Assembly: GCF_019693445.1 (NCBI RefSeq)
Contig: NZ_JAHRBL010000001.1
Coordinates: 558,001 to 622,000, forward strand
Direction: 5' to 3'
From: Deinococcus aquaedulcis
GTDB taxonomy: Bacteria > Deinococcota > Deinococci > Deinococcales > Deinococcaceae
Length of the DNA stretch: 64,000 bases
Shown here one piece after another: positions 33,233 to 45,776 of the stretch. The position numbers and the translations under genes are program-made. The notes under the pieces are model-generated. The model was given only the letters and a program-made list of their open reading frames with translations, made no database searches and was not told the DNA's origin. Numbering within the stretch: the first letter of the stretch is position 1; each line of letters opens with the position of its first letter.

Positions 33233-34084
33233 TCAGCCCTTCACGGCCCCGGCGGTCAAGCCCGAGACGATGTTGCGCTGGAACACCAGGACCAGAATGA
33301 TCAGCGGAATGGTGACCACGATGCTGGCGGCCATGATGGGCCCCCAGGGCTGGTCAAACTGGGTGGCGCCGGAGTAGTTGGCGATCACCACCGGCACCGT
33401 GCGGTTGGTGCTGGTGAAGGTCAGGGCGAAAAGGTACTCGTTCCAGGCGTTGATAAAGGCCAGCAGCCCTGTGGTGACCAGCGCGGGCATCATGACCGGG
33501 AACAGCACCAGGAACAGGGTTTGCAGGGGCGACGCGCCGTCCACCAGCGCCGCCTCTTCCAGTTCGCCGGGGATGTCCCGCACAAAGCTGGTCAGCACCC
33601 ACACCGTGAACGGAATGGTGAAAATCAGATACGACAGGATCAGGCCCAGGGGGCTGTTGTAGAGCTTCAGGCCGCCGATCAGGGTGTACAGACCGCCCAG
33701 TACCGCAATCTGCGGGAACACGCTGACTGCCAGAATCACGTATAGCACGATGGTCTTGCCTTTAAACCGGAAGCGGCCCAGGGCGTAGGCCGCAAAGGCG
33801 CCGATGAGCAGGCTCACCAGCACCGAGCCCACCGCCACGATCAGGCTGTACAGCAGGCCTCGCTGAAAGTTGGGGTTGGAAAAGACCTGCACGTAATTCT
33901 GCAGGGTGGTGGGCGCCGCAATGAATTCGCGGGGCGTCAGGAACAGGTCGCCGGGCGAGCGCAAACTGGTGAGCACGGCCCAAACAAAAGGCGCCAGCAG
34001 ATAGACCGCAATCACCAGCACCAGCAGGTAAAAGGCGGCCCGCTGCAGGTAATACAGGGCGGGGTTGGCGGTTTTCAGGTTCAT
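33233..34084 (-). CDS. carbohydrate ABC transporter permease, MalG type
   Basis: A 283-residue inner-membrane permease with six membrane segments. The EAA loop that contacts the ATPase is present ([20 protein letters not shown]). The C-terminal [15 protein letters not shown] is characteristic of MalG-type subunits. It follows the MalF-type gene by 13 nt with GGAGG before the ATG. No ATPase gene is in the operon, so a shared MsmX/MalK-type ATPase elsewhere is likely. Confidence 0.93.
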   Translation of the reverse strand: MNLKTANPALYYLQRAAFYLLVLVIAVYLLAPFVWAVLTSLRSPGDLFLTPREFIAAPTTLQNYVQVFSNPNFQRGLLYSLIVAVGSVLVSLLIGAFAAYALGRFRFKGKTIVLYVILAVSVFPQIAVLGGLYTLIGGLKLYNSPLGLILSYLIFTIPFTVWVLTSFVRDIPGELEEAALVDGASPLQTLFLVLFPVMMPALVTTGLLAFINAWNEYLFALTFTSTNRTVPVVIANYSGATQFDQPWGPIMAASIVVTIPLIILVLVFQRNIVSGLTAGAVKG

Positions 34085-34097
34085 GGCATTCCCCTCC

Positions 34098-35027
34098 TCA
34101 GTCGAATTTCACGCGGAAGGCGGTCACGTAGATCACCACGATCACCATGATGATCAGGAACACCGCCACGCTGACCGCGCTGCCCATGCCCAGTAGCTGG
34201 TTGTCAATCAGGGCCTGCCGGGCGTAGCCGGTCATGGAGGTACTGGCCGCGTTCACGTTGCCCAGCATCACCGACATCACGTCGAACACGCGCAGGGCGT
34301 CCAGACTGCGGAACACCAGCGCCACCAGCAGGGCCGGGCGCAGCAGCGGCAACGTCAGCTTCCAGAACTGGGTCCACTTGCTGGCGCCGTCTACATCGGC
34401 GGCCTCGTACATGTCGCCCGGCAGGCTCTGCAGGCCGGCCAGAATCAGCAGGGCCATGAACGAGGTGGTTTTCCATACGTCCACCGCGATCAGCGCCCAG
34501 ATGGCGGTGTCGGTATTGGCCAGTACCGCCTGGCCGCCCAGCAGCCCGCGCCCGATCAGGCCGAAGGAATCGTTGTAGAGGTACGCCCACATCTGCGCCG
34601 AGACCACGGTGGGAATCGCCCAGGGCACCAGCATGGCGGTGCGCAGCAGGCCCCGGCCCTTAAAGGCACTGTTGACCACCAGCGCGATGATCATGCCGAA
34701 CACAGTCTCCAGAAACACGGAGACCACGGTGAACAGCAGGGTGTTCTTCACCGCCCCCCACCACTTGGGGTCCTGCAGGAAGCCCACCGCTATACCGTCT
34801 TCGGTGGTGAACCAGAAATTGCCCAGGCCAATAAAGCTGCGCTGCTCCGGGCTGGTGAGGTTGGCGTCGAACAGCGAGAAGTAGAAGGTGCGGTACAGCG
34901 GATAGCCGGCCACCAGCGCAATGGCGATCAGGGTGGGCAGCAGCAGCCAGAGGGCCTGCCGGGCGCGGGCCGCTTCAATGCCGCGCGTGCGGCGGGGCCG
35001 GGCAGGGGTGGGCGCTTGAACAGTCAT
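34098..35027 (-). CDS. carbohydrate ABC transporter permease, MalF type
   Basis: The 309-residue permease has six or more membrane segments, a basic N-terminus ([15 protein letters not shown]), a periplasmic loop between the first two helices ([19 protein letters not shown]) and an EAA loop ([20 protein letters not shown]). It heterodimerises with the MalG-type subunit. AGGAGG lies 11 nt upstream of the ATG. The 148-bp gap to the binding-protein gene carries two strong hairpins, which commonly raise binding-protein output over the permeases. Confidence 0.93.
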   Translation of the reverse strand: MTVQAPTPARPRRTRGIEAARARQALWLLLPTLIAIALVAGYPLYRTFYFSLFDANLTSPEQRSFIGLGNFWFTTEDGIAVGFLQDPKWWGAVKNTLLFTVVSVFLETVFGMIIALVVNSAFKGRGLLRTAMLVPWAIPTVVSAQMWAYLYNDSFGLIGRGLLGGQAVLANTDTAIWALIAVDVWKTTSFMALLILAGLQSLPGDMYEAADVDGASKWTQFWKLTLPLLRPALLVALVFRSLDALRVFDVMSVMLGNVNAASTSMTGYARQALIDNQLLGMGSAVSVAVFLIIMVIVVIYVTAFRVKFD

Positions 35028-35111
35028 GTCCGGGAAAACCTCCTGGCGGGCTCAGGCCGAAAACGCCGGCCCAGGCTGGGGGCGTGGGGTAAGCCGGGGC
35101 CACATGGAAGA

Positions 35112-35166
35112 GGGGACACCCGGAAGGTGGGCGTCCCCGCAGGCGTGGCGGGCCGGGTGGCCCGCC
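35112..35166. terminator. two intercistronic hairpins after the binding-protein gene
   Basis: GGGGACACCC (35112-35121) pairs with GGGCGTCCCC (35129-35138), and GGCGGGCC (35147-35154) pairs with GGCCCGCC (35159-35166) around GGGT. They lie directly 3' of the binding-protein stop, consistent with mRNA stabilisation or partial termination. Confidence 0.6.
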
Positions 35167-35175
35167 TCTGGGCGC

Positions 35176-36435
<1,260 letters not shown>

Positions 36436-36473
36436 GCATCCCCCTTGGGTGGACCGCCGACCCCGTGGTCAGC

Positions 36474-36493
36474 CCGCTTCCGGTATGAAGCGG
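36474..36493. promoter_or_regulatory. leader hairpin of the sugar ABC operon
   Basis: CCGCTTC (36474-36480) pairs with GAAGCGG (36487-36493), located in the roughly 80-nt 5' leader of the binding-protein gene. Confidence 0.45.
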
Positions 36494-36522
36494 TTCCACT
36501 TGCTGAACTTTAGATAGCGCTC

Positions 36523-36551
36523 AGCGTACACGTCGGCCCCGAGCCTGTCAA
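36523..36551 (-). promoter_or_regulatory. promoter of the sugar ABC operon
   Basis: On the minus strand TTGACA (36551-36546), 17-bp spacer, TACGCT (36528-36523). This is the best sigma-70 promoter in the window. The leader is about 80 nt with AAGGGGG before the ATG. Confidence 0.8.
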
Positions 36552-36564
36552 TGGAAACAGTTCC
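36551..36564. promoter_or_regulatory. operator-like dyad next to the sugar ABC promoter
   Basis: TGGAA-N4-TTCCA abuts and overlaps the -35 hexamer by one base. Its position suits a LacI- or ROK-type sugar regulator, but no such gene is in the window. Confidence 0.45.
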
Positions 36565-36638
36565 AAGATGACTAGTGGTTGTTCCGGCGCGCGAGGCCCG
36601 GAAAATCGCCCAGGGCTGGTGCGGGGTTTTAGGGAAGA

Positions 36639-38393
<1,755 letters not shown>

Positions 38394-38396
<3 letters not shown>

Positions 38397-38410
38397 AAGC
38401 GGGCAGTATA
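38394..38410 (-). promoter_or_regulatory. near-leaderless promoter of the COG2865 gene
   Basis: TATACT (38410-38405), 8-nt gap, GTG (38396). Confidence 0.6.
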
Positions 38411-38810
38411 CCGCCGGGCTGGGTCAACCGGGATCGGGGACCCCAGCGGGGGAGAGGGGGAAAGGGGCACGGCGCTCAGCTTGGTCGGGGACTTGGGCAC
38501 ACGGTGCGGGACGCCGATTCAACGTGGGTGGGGCTGGCGTGGGGGCACTCTCCATGAAGCCCACGCTGCGCCTTAGCGTGGGACGGCTGGTCGCGGGCGA
38601 AGGTTGCAGTCAAAACGCAGAAAACGTTGTACGGGGCCCTCGTTTTGAGTGTCCGGTGCGGATCTCATGGCGTCCACGGCAGGGGGCAGGGGGAAGCAGC
38701 AGAACCGTAGCGGTCAGCGCACCCTTGTACAGGGCGCTCTGCACCTGCCCGTCCCTCATTGCCTGCCGATTAGCAACCCACCCTGTTCGCGCGATCGTGC
38801 CGACACTCTT
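38411..38810. other. non-coding spacer with two stable hairpins
   Basis: No gene is credible here. CCCACGCT (38559-38566) pairs with AGCGTGGG (approximately 38575-38582), and TCAAAACG (38610-38617) pairs with CGTTTTGA (38641-38648). Composition between 38590 and 38810 is less GC-rich than the genes. It may be the 3' end of the truD operon transcript or a small RNA. Confidence 0.45.
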
Positions 38811-39254
38811 CTATGCCCCGTTGACAGGGCTTAGCCAGTGCCGCTCAAGCTGCATCCTCTCGCCCTGCAGCCACACCAGGGCGGCGCGGTGGCCCACGCC
38901 CCACACGATGGCGACCTGCCCGGCGGCCCGGCCCAATGCAGCGGCCTCGTGCAGGGGCACGCCGCGCAGCAGCAGGCTGGGTTCAGCGTGGGGGCCGCTG
39001 CCATTCACCGTCTCCAGCGGAGCCCAGGGGGCGGCCTGCTCACGCAAGCGGGCGTGGGCCGCCACGTTGTCGGCGTGGCTCTGCGGCTGCGCGCCCGGGT
39101 TGTATGCGGTGATCATGGCCCAGCGGCCTCCCGGGGGCGCCCATGCGGGCCGGAAGCCGGGTGCAGTGCCCTGCAAGGTGACGCGGGCGCCGCCCAGGCC
39201 GTAATGCGCGCCCAGAAAGGCGGCGCGCAGGGCAGGGTCCGGCGCCGGGGTCAG
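38811..39254 (-). CDS. DUF3293-like protein
   Basis: The product contains a DUF3293-type core: an N-terminal FLGAHYGLGGARVTLQG, AMITAYNPGAQPQSHADN in the middle, and a C-terminal AAALGRAAGQVAIVWGVG. Function of the domain is unknown. The start is the problem: no ATG, GTG or TTG precedes the conserved core in frame except far upstream inside the previous gene. A CTG at 39254 overlaps the preceding stop as CTGA, just as ATGA does elsewhere here, giving 147 residues. The gene closes the truD operon. Confidence 0.7.
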   Translation of the reverse strand: MTPAPDPALRAAFLGAHYGLGGARVTLQGTAPGFRPAWAPPGGRWAMITAYNPGAQPQSHADNVAAHARLREQAAPWAPLETVNGSGPHAEPSLLLRGVPLHEAAALGRAAGQVAIVWGVGHRAALVWLQGERMQLERHWLSPVNGA

Positions 39255-39634
39255 CGGGCCACCGTGGCCATCAGGTTGGTGATCTGGGTGTTGCGGTAGC
39301 GCAGCACGAGGCTGACCTTCTGGCCCACCTTGAAGTTGCCGCCCAGCACCACCCGGTAGCTGCTGCCGGTGCCCAGGTTCAATACCCCCGGCACCGGCAG
39401 GGTGCCCACCACCTCGCAGCGCGGCGTGCAGCGCAGCATACGCGCGCGCCCCACACTGCTCCATATGCCGGTAAGTTCATCGGCCCGGGTCACGCGCAGG
39501 GCGCCGCTGAGCAGCGCGCCGCCGTGGGTCAGTCTGAGGGTCATGGTGGGGGCGGCGCCCTGGGCCGGCGGGGTGGGGCCCAGGCACAGCAGCGCTGCCA
39601 GCGCCGCGCGTGACCAGAGGGAACGGGATGTCAT
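39251..39634 (-). CDS. small exported protein of unknown function
   Basis: The 127-residue product has a signal peptide ([17 protein letters not shown]) and a short beta-rich domain with one Cys pair ([11 protein letters not shown]). The family is not recognised; it reads like a small immunoglobulin-like or OB-like domain. It begins with ATGA at the truD stop and its own stop overlaps the DUF3293 gene, so it is embedded in the truD operon. Confidence 0.72.
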   Translation of the reverse strand: MTSRSLWSRAALAALLCLGPTPPAQGAAPTMTLRLTHGGALLSGALRVTRADELTGIWSSVGRARMLRCTPRCEVVGTLPVPGVLNLGTGSSYRVVLGGNFKVGQKVSLVLRYRNTQITNLMATVAR

Positions 39635-40728
39635 GCGCTCACTCCTTCTTCGCGTTCGGTGTCCCCGGGGTCTGAAGCCTCTATTTCTGCAGCTTCCGTG
39701 TCCGGGGTGTCCACCTGGGTTTTCATGATTTCGCGCAGCACGCTGGTGGCAAAACTGCCGCGCGGCAGGGTAAAGGCCAGGGTGTAGCCGTCGGGTTGGG
39801 GCTGCACGCTGGCATCTTCGACAAACACCCGGGTCAGGCGGCGATCGCCCTTGCGGGAATGAAACATCTCGGGGCTCAGGCCCAGGGCGGCCAGGGCCTG
39901 CTGTTCCAGCTCACCGGCCTCGGCGCTCAGGGGGCGCACCTTTTTGCCAAACAGCGTGCCGGTCGCGCTGACCTCACCCCGGGCGGCGCGCGGGGACTCG
40001 GTGGCGGCGTCCTCGACCTGAAACACGCCGCCCGTGTCGTGCTTCTTGGCCATGTCGCCTCGCAGCAGGGCGTCGAAGACCCCATGCTCCAGGCGCAGGC
40101 TGACAAACGCGTTGAACACCACGCTCTGCAGGGCGGTAGTCAGAAAGCGCCGCACCCGGGGGTCACGCACGCGCGATTCGCCGCGCACCACGCGCAGGCC
40201 CTCTTCGGCATTCAGGCCCCCCAGCCCGAACCGCTGCGGGCCAAAGTAGTTGGGGACGCCGCCGAGCTGCAACTGTGCCAGCAGGCGCGCGGCCTGCTCT
40301 GCCTGGCCAGGGGCGCCGCGCACCCGCACCACAAAGCGGTTGCCCCGCAGGTGGCCCAGCCCCAGCTTGTTCGTATGGCGCGTGACCTGCACGACCTCCA
40401 CGCCGCTCAGGGCAAACTGGCCCAGCCGGGCTTCGTAGCGTGCCGGAAGGCTGAGCCACTGGGTGGTCACCGCGTGGCGGTCCTTAAGCCCCGCCACGCC
40501 GATGTCGCGGTCCTTGACCCCCAGTTGCGTGCCCAGTTCGCGCAGCACGTGGGCCGTGGTATGGCCGCGCTTTTCCACCTGAATAAACAGGTGGTCGCCC
40601 TCGCCGGACAGGGGGTAGGCGGGCAGTTCTTCCACCCGGAAGTCTTCGGGGTGTTGCCGCAGGGTGCCGCCCGTGCCCTCATCCATTGTCAGGGCGCGCA
40701 GCGCCGACCAGTCAAACACCAGACTCAC
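39631..40728 (-). CDS. truD: tRNA pseudouridine synthase D
   Basis: TruD makes pseudouridine 13 in tRNA-Glu. The 365-residue product has the TruD N-terminal block ([19 protein letters not shown]), the catalytic Asp in [15 protein letters not shown] and the NYFGPQRFG motif. GTG 40728 is the chosen start: TATGGT lies 9 nt before it and it precedes the conserved N-terminus by 24 residues. The frame is open as far as 41772 but that part is antisense or out of phase with the membrane-protein gene. Confidence 0.93.
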   Translation of the reverse strand: MSLVFDWSALRALTMDEGTGGTLRQHPEDFRVEELPAYPLSGEGDHLFIQVEKRGHTTAHVLRELGTQLGVKDRDIGVAGLKDRHAVTTQWLSLPARYEARLGQFALSGVEVVQVTRHTNKLGLGHLRGNRFVVRVRGAPGQAEQAARLLAQLQLGGVPNYFGPQRFGLGGLNAEEGLRVVRGESRVRDPRVRRFLTTALQSVVFNAFVSLRLEHGVFDALLRGDMAKKHDTGGVFQVEDAATESPRAARGEVSATGTLFGKKVRPLSAEAGELEQQALAALGLSPEMFHSRKGDRRLTRVFVEDASVQPQPDGYTLAFTLPRGSFATSVLREIMKTQVDTPDTEAAEIEASDPGDTEREEGVSA

Positions 40729-40743
40729 GATTTGCCCACCATA
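40726..40743 (-). promoter_or_regulatory. near-leaderless promoter of truD
   Basis: TATGGT (40743-40738), 9-nt gap, GTG (40728). Confidence 0.45.
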
Positions 40744-40814
40744 GCCCGCACGTCCTAGAAAGGCGTGAGAAGAGGCGGAAGGGCGCAGGCCACCGCCGGG
40801 GGTGTAGTAGGGGT

Positions 40815-40997
40815 CATACGGAATGCCGTCCATTTTCGGAACAGCCAGAAACGAGCTGGGTGTTCCTCTCCGGCGGAGCCTTCCAGGTGCGGTTCCCGGA
40901 AATCCTTCCTTTTCCCCTCTCTGCTGCGTAGCTCTGCGAGTCCCTGCGGTCGGAAGCATTCTGTCAGGTCTGACGGAACGTTTCGGAAGCCGTCTCA
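40815..40997 (-). repeat. 183-bp stop-anchored repeat, copy 2
   Basis: Read from the stop codon of the membrane-protein gene: begins TGAGACGGCTTCCGAAACG and ends CGGCATTCCGTAT. It shares GGGACTCGCAGAGCT and GGATTTCCGGGAA with copies 1 and/or 3. The repeat's first three bases are that gene's stop codon. Confidence 0.85.
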
Positions 40998-41784
40998 GTT
41001 CAGCACGCGCTGCTCGGCGTAGGCGGTGGGGGTCCAGTCGGCGCGGAAGAGGTGGGTGGTGCCGGGCGTGCGCGCGGCGGCGTACCACACCCGCACGCCC
41101 GAATCGTAGGCCGACACCGGCAGCACGGCCTCCTGCCCGGCGGCGAGTTCGGCCAGGGGCTCGCCGCGCTCGGTGCGCACGCGGTACCACGCGTTCACCC
41201 CGGCCGGCGACCAGCCCGCAAGATGCAGGCGCGCGCCCGACACGTTGCGCAGGTGCGCGCCCCGGTCCGACAGCGTCACGCTGAGTTCGGGCCAGGGCGG
41301 CGTGACCGGCGCCTTCCAGCGGGCCGAAAAGCCCAGCGGTGTCGTGGCCGCCGGGCGCCGGAACAGCGCGGCGCCCAGCAGCCCCGCCGCGCTCCAGAGC
41401 AGCAGCACCAGTGCCACGAAGAACGTGGCCGGATTCAGGCCGCCGCGCTGTAGGCCCAGGGCCAGGGCCGCGCCCATCACCAGCCCCACCAGCGGCCAGC
41501 CCACCCCGGGGCGGCGCGCCGCCGGGCGAAAGGCGCGGGGCCAGTACTCGGCCAGCAGCAGCAGCGCCGCGCCCACGCCAAACAGGGCGGGCACGTCTAG
41601 CACCGGGGCCAGCAGCAGCAACCCCAGCCCGGGGGCGGCCCACCACGCTGCTGCCGGGCGCAACTGGCGCCGCGCGGCCAGCCCCACCCGGCCCAGCCAG
41701 TACCCGCCGATCAGGGCGCCCACCACAGCCAGCGCGGGCCCCAGGCTGCCCGGCGCGCCCAGCAGCGCCCACGCGGCGCTCAGG

Positions 41785-41795
<11 letters not shown>
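40995..41795 (-). CDS. membrane protein of unknown function
   Basis: The 266-residue product has about five membrane segments in the first 140 residues, then a soluble beta-rich domain ([33 protein letters not shown]) at the C-terminus. No family is recognised. GTG 41795 overlaps the end of moaB by 11 nt; an alternative GTG lies eight bases later. Its TGA is the first codon of repeat copy 2. Confidence 0.65.
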
Positions 41796-42447
<652 letters not shown>

Positions 42448-42450
<3 letters not shown>

Positions 42451-42462
42451 GCCCCCAGCATA
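42448..42462 (-). promoter_or_regulatory. leaderless promoter of moaB
   Basis: TATGCT (42462-42457), 6-nt gap, ATG (42450). Confidence 0.6.
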
Positions 42463-42520
42463 GAGCGCGGGGCGCCGCCTCCGGCAGAGCTTTGGCGTCC
42501 CTGCGGCGCGCTGGGCTGGA

Positions 42521-42584
42521 CAGTCGGGGAGGGGATGCGGCACAGTGGGGGAGGGGGTGCTGCACAGCGGGGGAGGGGGTATGA
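42521..42584 (+). repeat. G-rich 22-bp tandem repeat, 2.9 copies
   Basis: Units start at 42521, 42543 and 42565 with the pattern CAG[TC][CG]GGGGAGGGG[AG]TGC. Each has two G4-5 runs, so the plus strand can form a G-quadruplex. It lies upstream of moaB and downstream of dciA. Confidence 0.75.
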
Positions 42585-42646
42585 CCGCCCTTGCAGCCGC
42601 ACCCAGAACGAATGGCGTGGGGTTTTGCCCGCCGCGTGGGCCGCCC

Positions 42647-43513
42647 TCAGCTGGGTCCGGCGTTCAGCACGTTGCGTGCGGCTTCGGGCAAGGCGGCGCG
42701 GTCGCTGCGGCGCAGCGCACCCCGGGGGCGGCGCAGCAGCAGGGCTAGATACACCTGCGCCTGCTGCTCCAGAAAGTCGCGGTAGCCGTTGTCCTGGCCG
42801 CTGCGCACGCATTCCAGCGCCAGCAAGTCCAGCTGGCTGCTCAGCTGCTCCAGGGCCAGATACCGCGCCGCATGAACGCCACTGTTGCCCAGCACCTCAC
42901 GCAGACTGTCCAGCCGCTCCGGGGCGCGCAGCAGCGTGCGGGCGGCGCGCTTCACGTTGGGGTCAGCCAGGGTGAGGGTGCAGGCGCGGCAGGGCTGCTC
43001 CTTGCTGGCCTCGCCGCACACCGGGCAGGGGCGCCAGCCCTGTTCCTCGCGCCACTTGCGGGCCCGGGTGATGGCCTCGGCGGCGCGCAGCACGGCGGGT
43101 TTCAGGTCGTCGCTGACGCCCTGGGCCAGTTGCCGGGCCCGCGCGCGGTCTGGGGCGGGCAGCGGCGGCGGCGTGACCGGCGCGGGGGCCTCGCGTACGG
43201 TGCCCACGCTGAAGCGGATCTCGGTCAGTGGGGTGCTGCCCTCGCCCAGCAGGGCGTTCAGCGCCCGCAGAAAATGGTGACGCTGCATGCTGAGGTGGTG
43301 GGCGGTGGCGCTGTCTCGCACCTCTATGAACAGGGTGCTCCCCTGCTGGGTGCGCGGCCGGGTGAGGCGGGCGATTTCCGGCCCCACCGCCTGCGGCCAC
43401 AGCAAGATGGCGCGCGCGCGCTGAATGCCCCGGGTCAGGCGGGCGGTGCCCAGGGTGGCGCCCATCAGGTCGCCCAGGCGCAGCGGGCCGCTCAGGCGTC
43501 GGCCCCGGGTCAT
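42647..43513 (-). CDS. DUF721/DciA-like replication protein with a zinc-binding CxxC pair
   Basis: The 288-residue product has a DUF721 N-terminus ([54 protein letters not shown]), the domain of DciA, the ancestral replicative-helicase loader. After a Pro-rich linker it has a zinc-ribbon-like CPVC-x9-CRAC and a helical tail. It starts with ATGA at the recF stop, and recF/dciA linkage supports the assignment. The zinc module and long helical tail are additional to minimal DciA. Confidence 0.82.
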   Translation of the reverse strand: MTRGRRLSGPLRLGDLMGATLGTARLTRGIQRARAILLWPQAVGPEIARLTRPRTQQGSTLFIEVRDSATAHHLSMQRHHFLRALNALLGEGSTPLTEIRFSVGTVREAPAPVTPPPLPAPDRARARQLAQGVSDDLKPAVLRAAEAITRARKWREEQGWRPCPVCGEASKEQPCRACTLTLADPNVKRAARTLLRAPERLDSLREVLGNSGVHAARYLALEQLSSQLDLLALECVRSGQDNGYRDFLEQQAQVYLALLLRRPRGALRRSDRAALPEAARNVLNAGPS

Positions 43514-44619
43514 GTGCCCACCTCGGCCACGGGGGACTGCGCGGGCATGGCGTCGGCCCCGGCTGCGGTCCCGGTGTCGGCCCCCTCGGGGGTAAAGCGT
43601 CCGGCGTGGGCGCGCAGGGTCAGCACCGCGCCCGGCGCCCGCTCGGTGCCGGTCACGATGGCCTGCGGCACGCTGGAGGCGAGGTCCAGCAAAAAGGCCC
43701 GCCGCCCGGGGTCCAGTTCGGCCGAAAAGTCGTCAATCAGCAGCACCGGCCGCTCGCCGTAGCGCTCGGCCAGCAGTTCCAGTTCGGCCCGGCGCAGGGC
43801 CAGGGCCACGGTGCGGCCCTCGCCCCGGCTGGCATATTCGCTGGCCGGAAAATCGCCCAGGGTCAGCAGCAGGTCGTCGCGGTGGGGCCCGGTGACGGTG
43901 GAGCCGCGTGCCAGTTCCTCGCTCTGGCGGGCGGCCAGGTCGGCGGCGTAGGTCTCGGGGGTGGTGGATTCCTGCAAGCTCAGGGTCAGGGGTTTGTGGC
44001 TGCCCAGGCCCGCGTTGGCCTCGGCGGCCAGTTCGTTCAGGCGCACCAGGGCCCGGCGGCGCACCCGCATGATCTCGGTGCCCAGGCGCACCAGTGCGTC
44101 GTCCCACACGTGCATGGCCCAGGCCTCGCCGCCGCGCAGCGCCGCGTTGCGCTGCGAGACCGTGCGTTCGTAACGGATCAGGTGCTCGGCATAGCGCGCG
44201 CTCAGGCGAGACAGCAGCGAATCCAGATAGGCGCGGCGCCCCGCCGGGGGCCCAAACACCAGTTCGCTGTCTTCGGGGCGAATCCACACGGCGCTGCCCC
44301 GGGGCAGGTCGCCTGTGCGCACCCGCACCCCGTCCTGCTTCAGCTGCCGCCGCCCGCGCCCCAGGCCCACCTCCTGCACACTCAGGCTGCCCCCCGACTC
44401 TAGGTCGGCGCGCACGTAGGCCTCGGTTTCGCCGGACTGCACCAGCTGTTCCAGGCGGCTCACATCGGTCTGGCCGGTCAGGGCGAGGTAGGCGGCTTCC
44501 AGCAGGTTGGTCTTGCCCGCGCCATTTTCCCCGAACACGCCCGTGACCCCGGCCGGAAAGCGGAGGGTACAGGGGGCGAGGTTCCGGTAGTTCAGGGTGG
44601 AGAGCGAGTCCAGACGCAC
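43510..44619 (-). CDS. recF: DNA replication and repair protein RecF
   Basis: RecF is an SMC-like ATPase that helps load RecA at gaps with RecO and RecR; in Deinococcus, which lacks RecBCD, the RecFOR route is central to repair. The 369-residue product has Walker A (GENGAGKTNLLEAAY), the signature-like SRGEGRTVALALRRAELELL and Walker B (PVLLIDDFSAELD). GTG 44619 is preceded by TAGAAT at 6 nt. The C-terminal tail after the last ATPase motif is somewhat long and Ala-rich. Confidence 0.95.
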   Translation of the reverse strand: MRLDSLSTLNYRNLAPCTLRFPAGVTGVFGENGAGKTNLLEAAYLALTGQTDVSRLEQLVQSGETEAYVRADLESGGSLSVQEVGLGRGRRQLKQDGVRVRTGDLPRGSAVWIRPEDSELVFGPPAGRRAYLDSLLSRLSARYAEHLIRYERTVSQRNAALRGGEAWAMHVWDDALVRLGTEIMRVRRRALVRLNELAAEANAGLGSHKPLTLSLQESTTPETYAADLAARQSEELARGSTVTGPHRDDLLLTLGDFPASEYASRGEGRTVALALRRAELELLAERYGERPVLLIDDFSAELDPGRRAFLLDLASSVPQAIVTGTERAPGAVLTLRAHAGRFTPEGADTGTAAGADAMPAQSPVAEVGT

Positions 44620-44631
44620 CCGCCCATTCTA
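44617..44631 (-). promoter_or_regulatory. leaderless promoter of recF
   Basis: TAGAAT (44631-44626), 6-nt gap, GTG (44619). Confidence 0.6.
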
Positions 44632-44692
44632 GGCGCCGGCCCCGCCCATCTTCAGCGGCGGGGGCCGCCATTGGCCCAGCCCACCCGCGCGG

Positions 44693-44708
44693 TAGGCTGG
44701 GCGGCATG
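44693..44708 (+). promoter_or_regulatory. leaderless promoter of the thioesterase gene
   Basis: TAGGCT (44693-44698), 7-nt gap, ATG (44706). Confidence 0.65.
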
Positions 44709-45131
44709 GCTCAGCCTGCCCCCCTGCCCACCCCCGAGGCCCTGAACGCCCTGGGCGAAGGCCACCTGCCCGGCCTGATCGGCATTCGCTTTACCCAGGT
44801 CGGCCGCGAGCGGCTGCGCAGCGAACTGACGGTGCGCCCCGAACTGCTGGCCCCCAACGGCTTTCTGCACGCCGCCAGCGTGGTGGCCCTGGCCGACACC
44901 ACCTGCGGCTACGGCACCCGCCTGCTGCTGCCAGAGGGGGCCAGCGGCTTTACCACCATTGAACTGAAAAGCAACCACCTGGGCACCGCCCGTTCGGGCC
45001 GGGTGACCTGCGAGGCGCGCAATGTCCACGCCGGCCGCACCACCCAGGTCTGGGACGCCAAGGTGCACGATGAGGCCGGCAAGTTGATGGCGCTCTTCCG
45101 CTGCACGCAGGCCGTGCTGTACCCCCGCTAG
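44706..45131 (+). CDS. hotdog-fold thioesterase, PaaI-like
   Basis: The 141-residue product has the hotdog fold of PaaI-type acyl-CoA thioesterases: LLAPNGFLHAASVVALADTT carries the HG-like active-site loop (here FLHAASV, with Leu-His instead of the usual His-Gly), and ELKSNHLGTARSGRVTCEA follows. It is probably cytoplasmic and tetrameric, cleaving an acyl-CoA; the substrate is not decided. The divergent recF start is 86 bp away. The aat gene follows after 3 nt. Confidence 0.88.
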   Translation: MAQPAPLPTPEALNALGEGHLPGLIGIRFTQVGRERLRSELTVRPELLAPNGFLHAASVVALADTTCGYGTRLLLPEGASGFTTIELKSNHLGTARSGRVTCEARNVHAGRTTQVWDAKVHDEAGKLMALFRCTQAVLYPR

Positions 45132-45134
45132 GCT

Positions 45135-45776
45135 GTGCCCACCGCCGAGCCCTGGCTGCGCAGCCCCGATCCCCTGACGCGCGAGGTGGCGCGCGCCTAC
45201 GCCGAGGGCGCCTTTTTAATGGACAACGGCGACGGGCTGCAGTTTTACACCGTGGAGAACCGCGCCCTGGTGCCCCTGACCGAAGACGCGGGCCTGCATG
45301 TCCCCCGGCGCCTGGGGCGCGAGTTCAAACACTTTGAGCTGAAGGTGAACACTGCGTTCCCCGAGGTGCTGGCCGGCTGCCGGGGCGAGTTGCCGGGCAG
45401 CCCCCCGCGCGACGGCCAGTGGATCAGCGAGGAACTGGCGGCCATTTACCAGCACCTGCATGCTGCGGGCCTCGCCCATTCCTTTGAGGCGTGGCGCGGC
45501 GGCGCACTGGCCGGCGGCGTGCTGGGGCTGGCGCTGGGCGGCGCCTTTATCGCCGAGAGCAAGTTTCACCGTCAGACAAACGGCAGCAAAGCGGCGCTGA
45601 TCGGCCTGGCGCGGCATCTGCATGCCCGTGGCTTTGCCCTGCTGGACGCCCAGATTCTGACCCCCCACCTGGAGACCCTGGGGGTGAAGGAGGTGGGCGG
45701 CCGGGCGTACCGCGCCCAGCTAAAGGCGGCACTGGCGCTGGATGTGACGTTGACAGACGGGGAAGCCGTGCCGTGA
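45135..45776 (+). CDS. aat: leucyl/phenylalanyl-tRNA--protein transferase
   Basis: Aat adds Leu or Phe to N-terminal Arg/Lys, marking proteins for ClpS-ClpAP. The 213-residue product keeps FYTVENRALVPL and the KAALIGLARHLHARGFALLDAQ...TPHLETLG stretch, read in parts. The usual GESMF motif reads AESKFHR, a change in the active-site neighbourhood that may alter substrate choice. GTG 45135 is four bases past the thioesterase stop, so they are translationally linked. Confidence 0.87.
   Translation: MPTAEPWLRSPDPLTREVARAYAEGAFLMDNGDGLQFYTVENRALVPLTEDAGLHVPRRLGREFKHFELKVNTAFPEVLAGCRGELPGSPPRDGQWISEELAAIYQHLHAAGLAHSFEAWRGGALAGGVLGLALGGAFIAESKFHRQTNGSKAALIGLARHLHARGFALLDAQILTPHLETLGVKEVGGRAYRAQLKAALALDVTLTDGEAVP

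Noticed and set aside
39631..41772. Extended truD frame upstream of 40728
   Set aside because: The conserved TruD N-terminus starts soon after 40728, and the upstream part crosses the repeat and lies out of frame with the membrane-protein gene.
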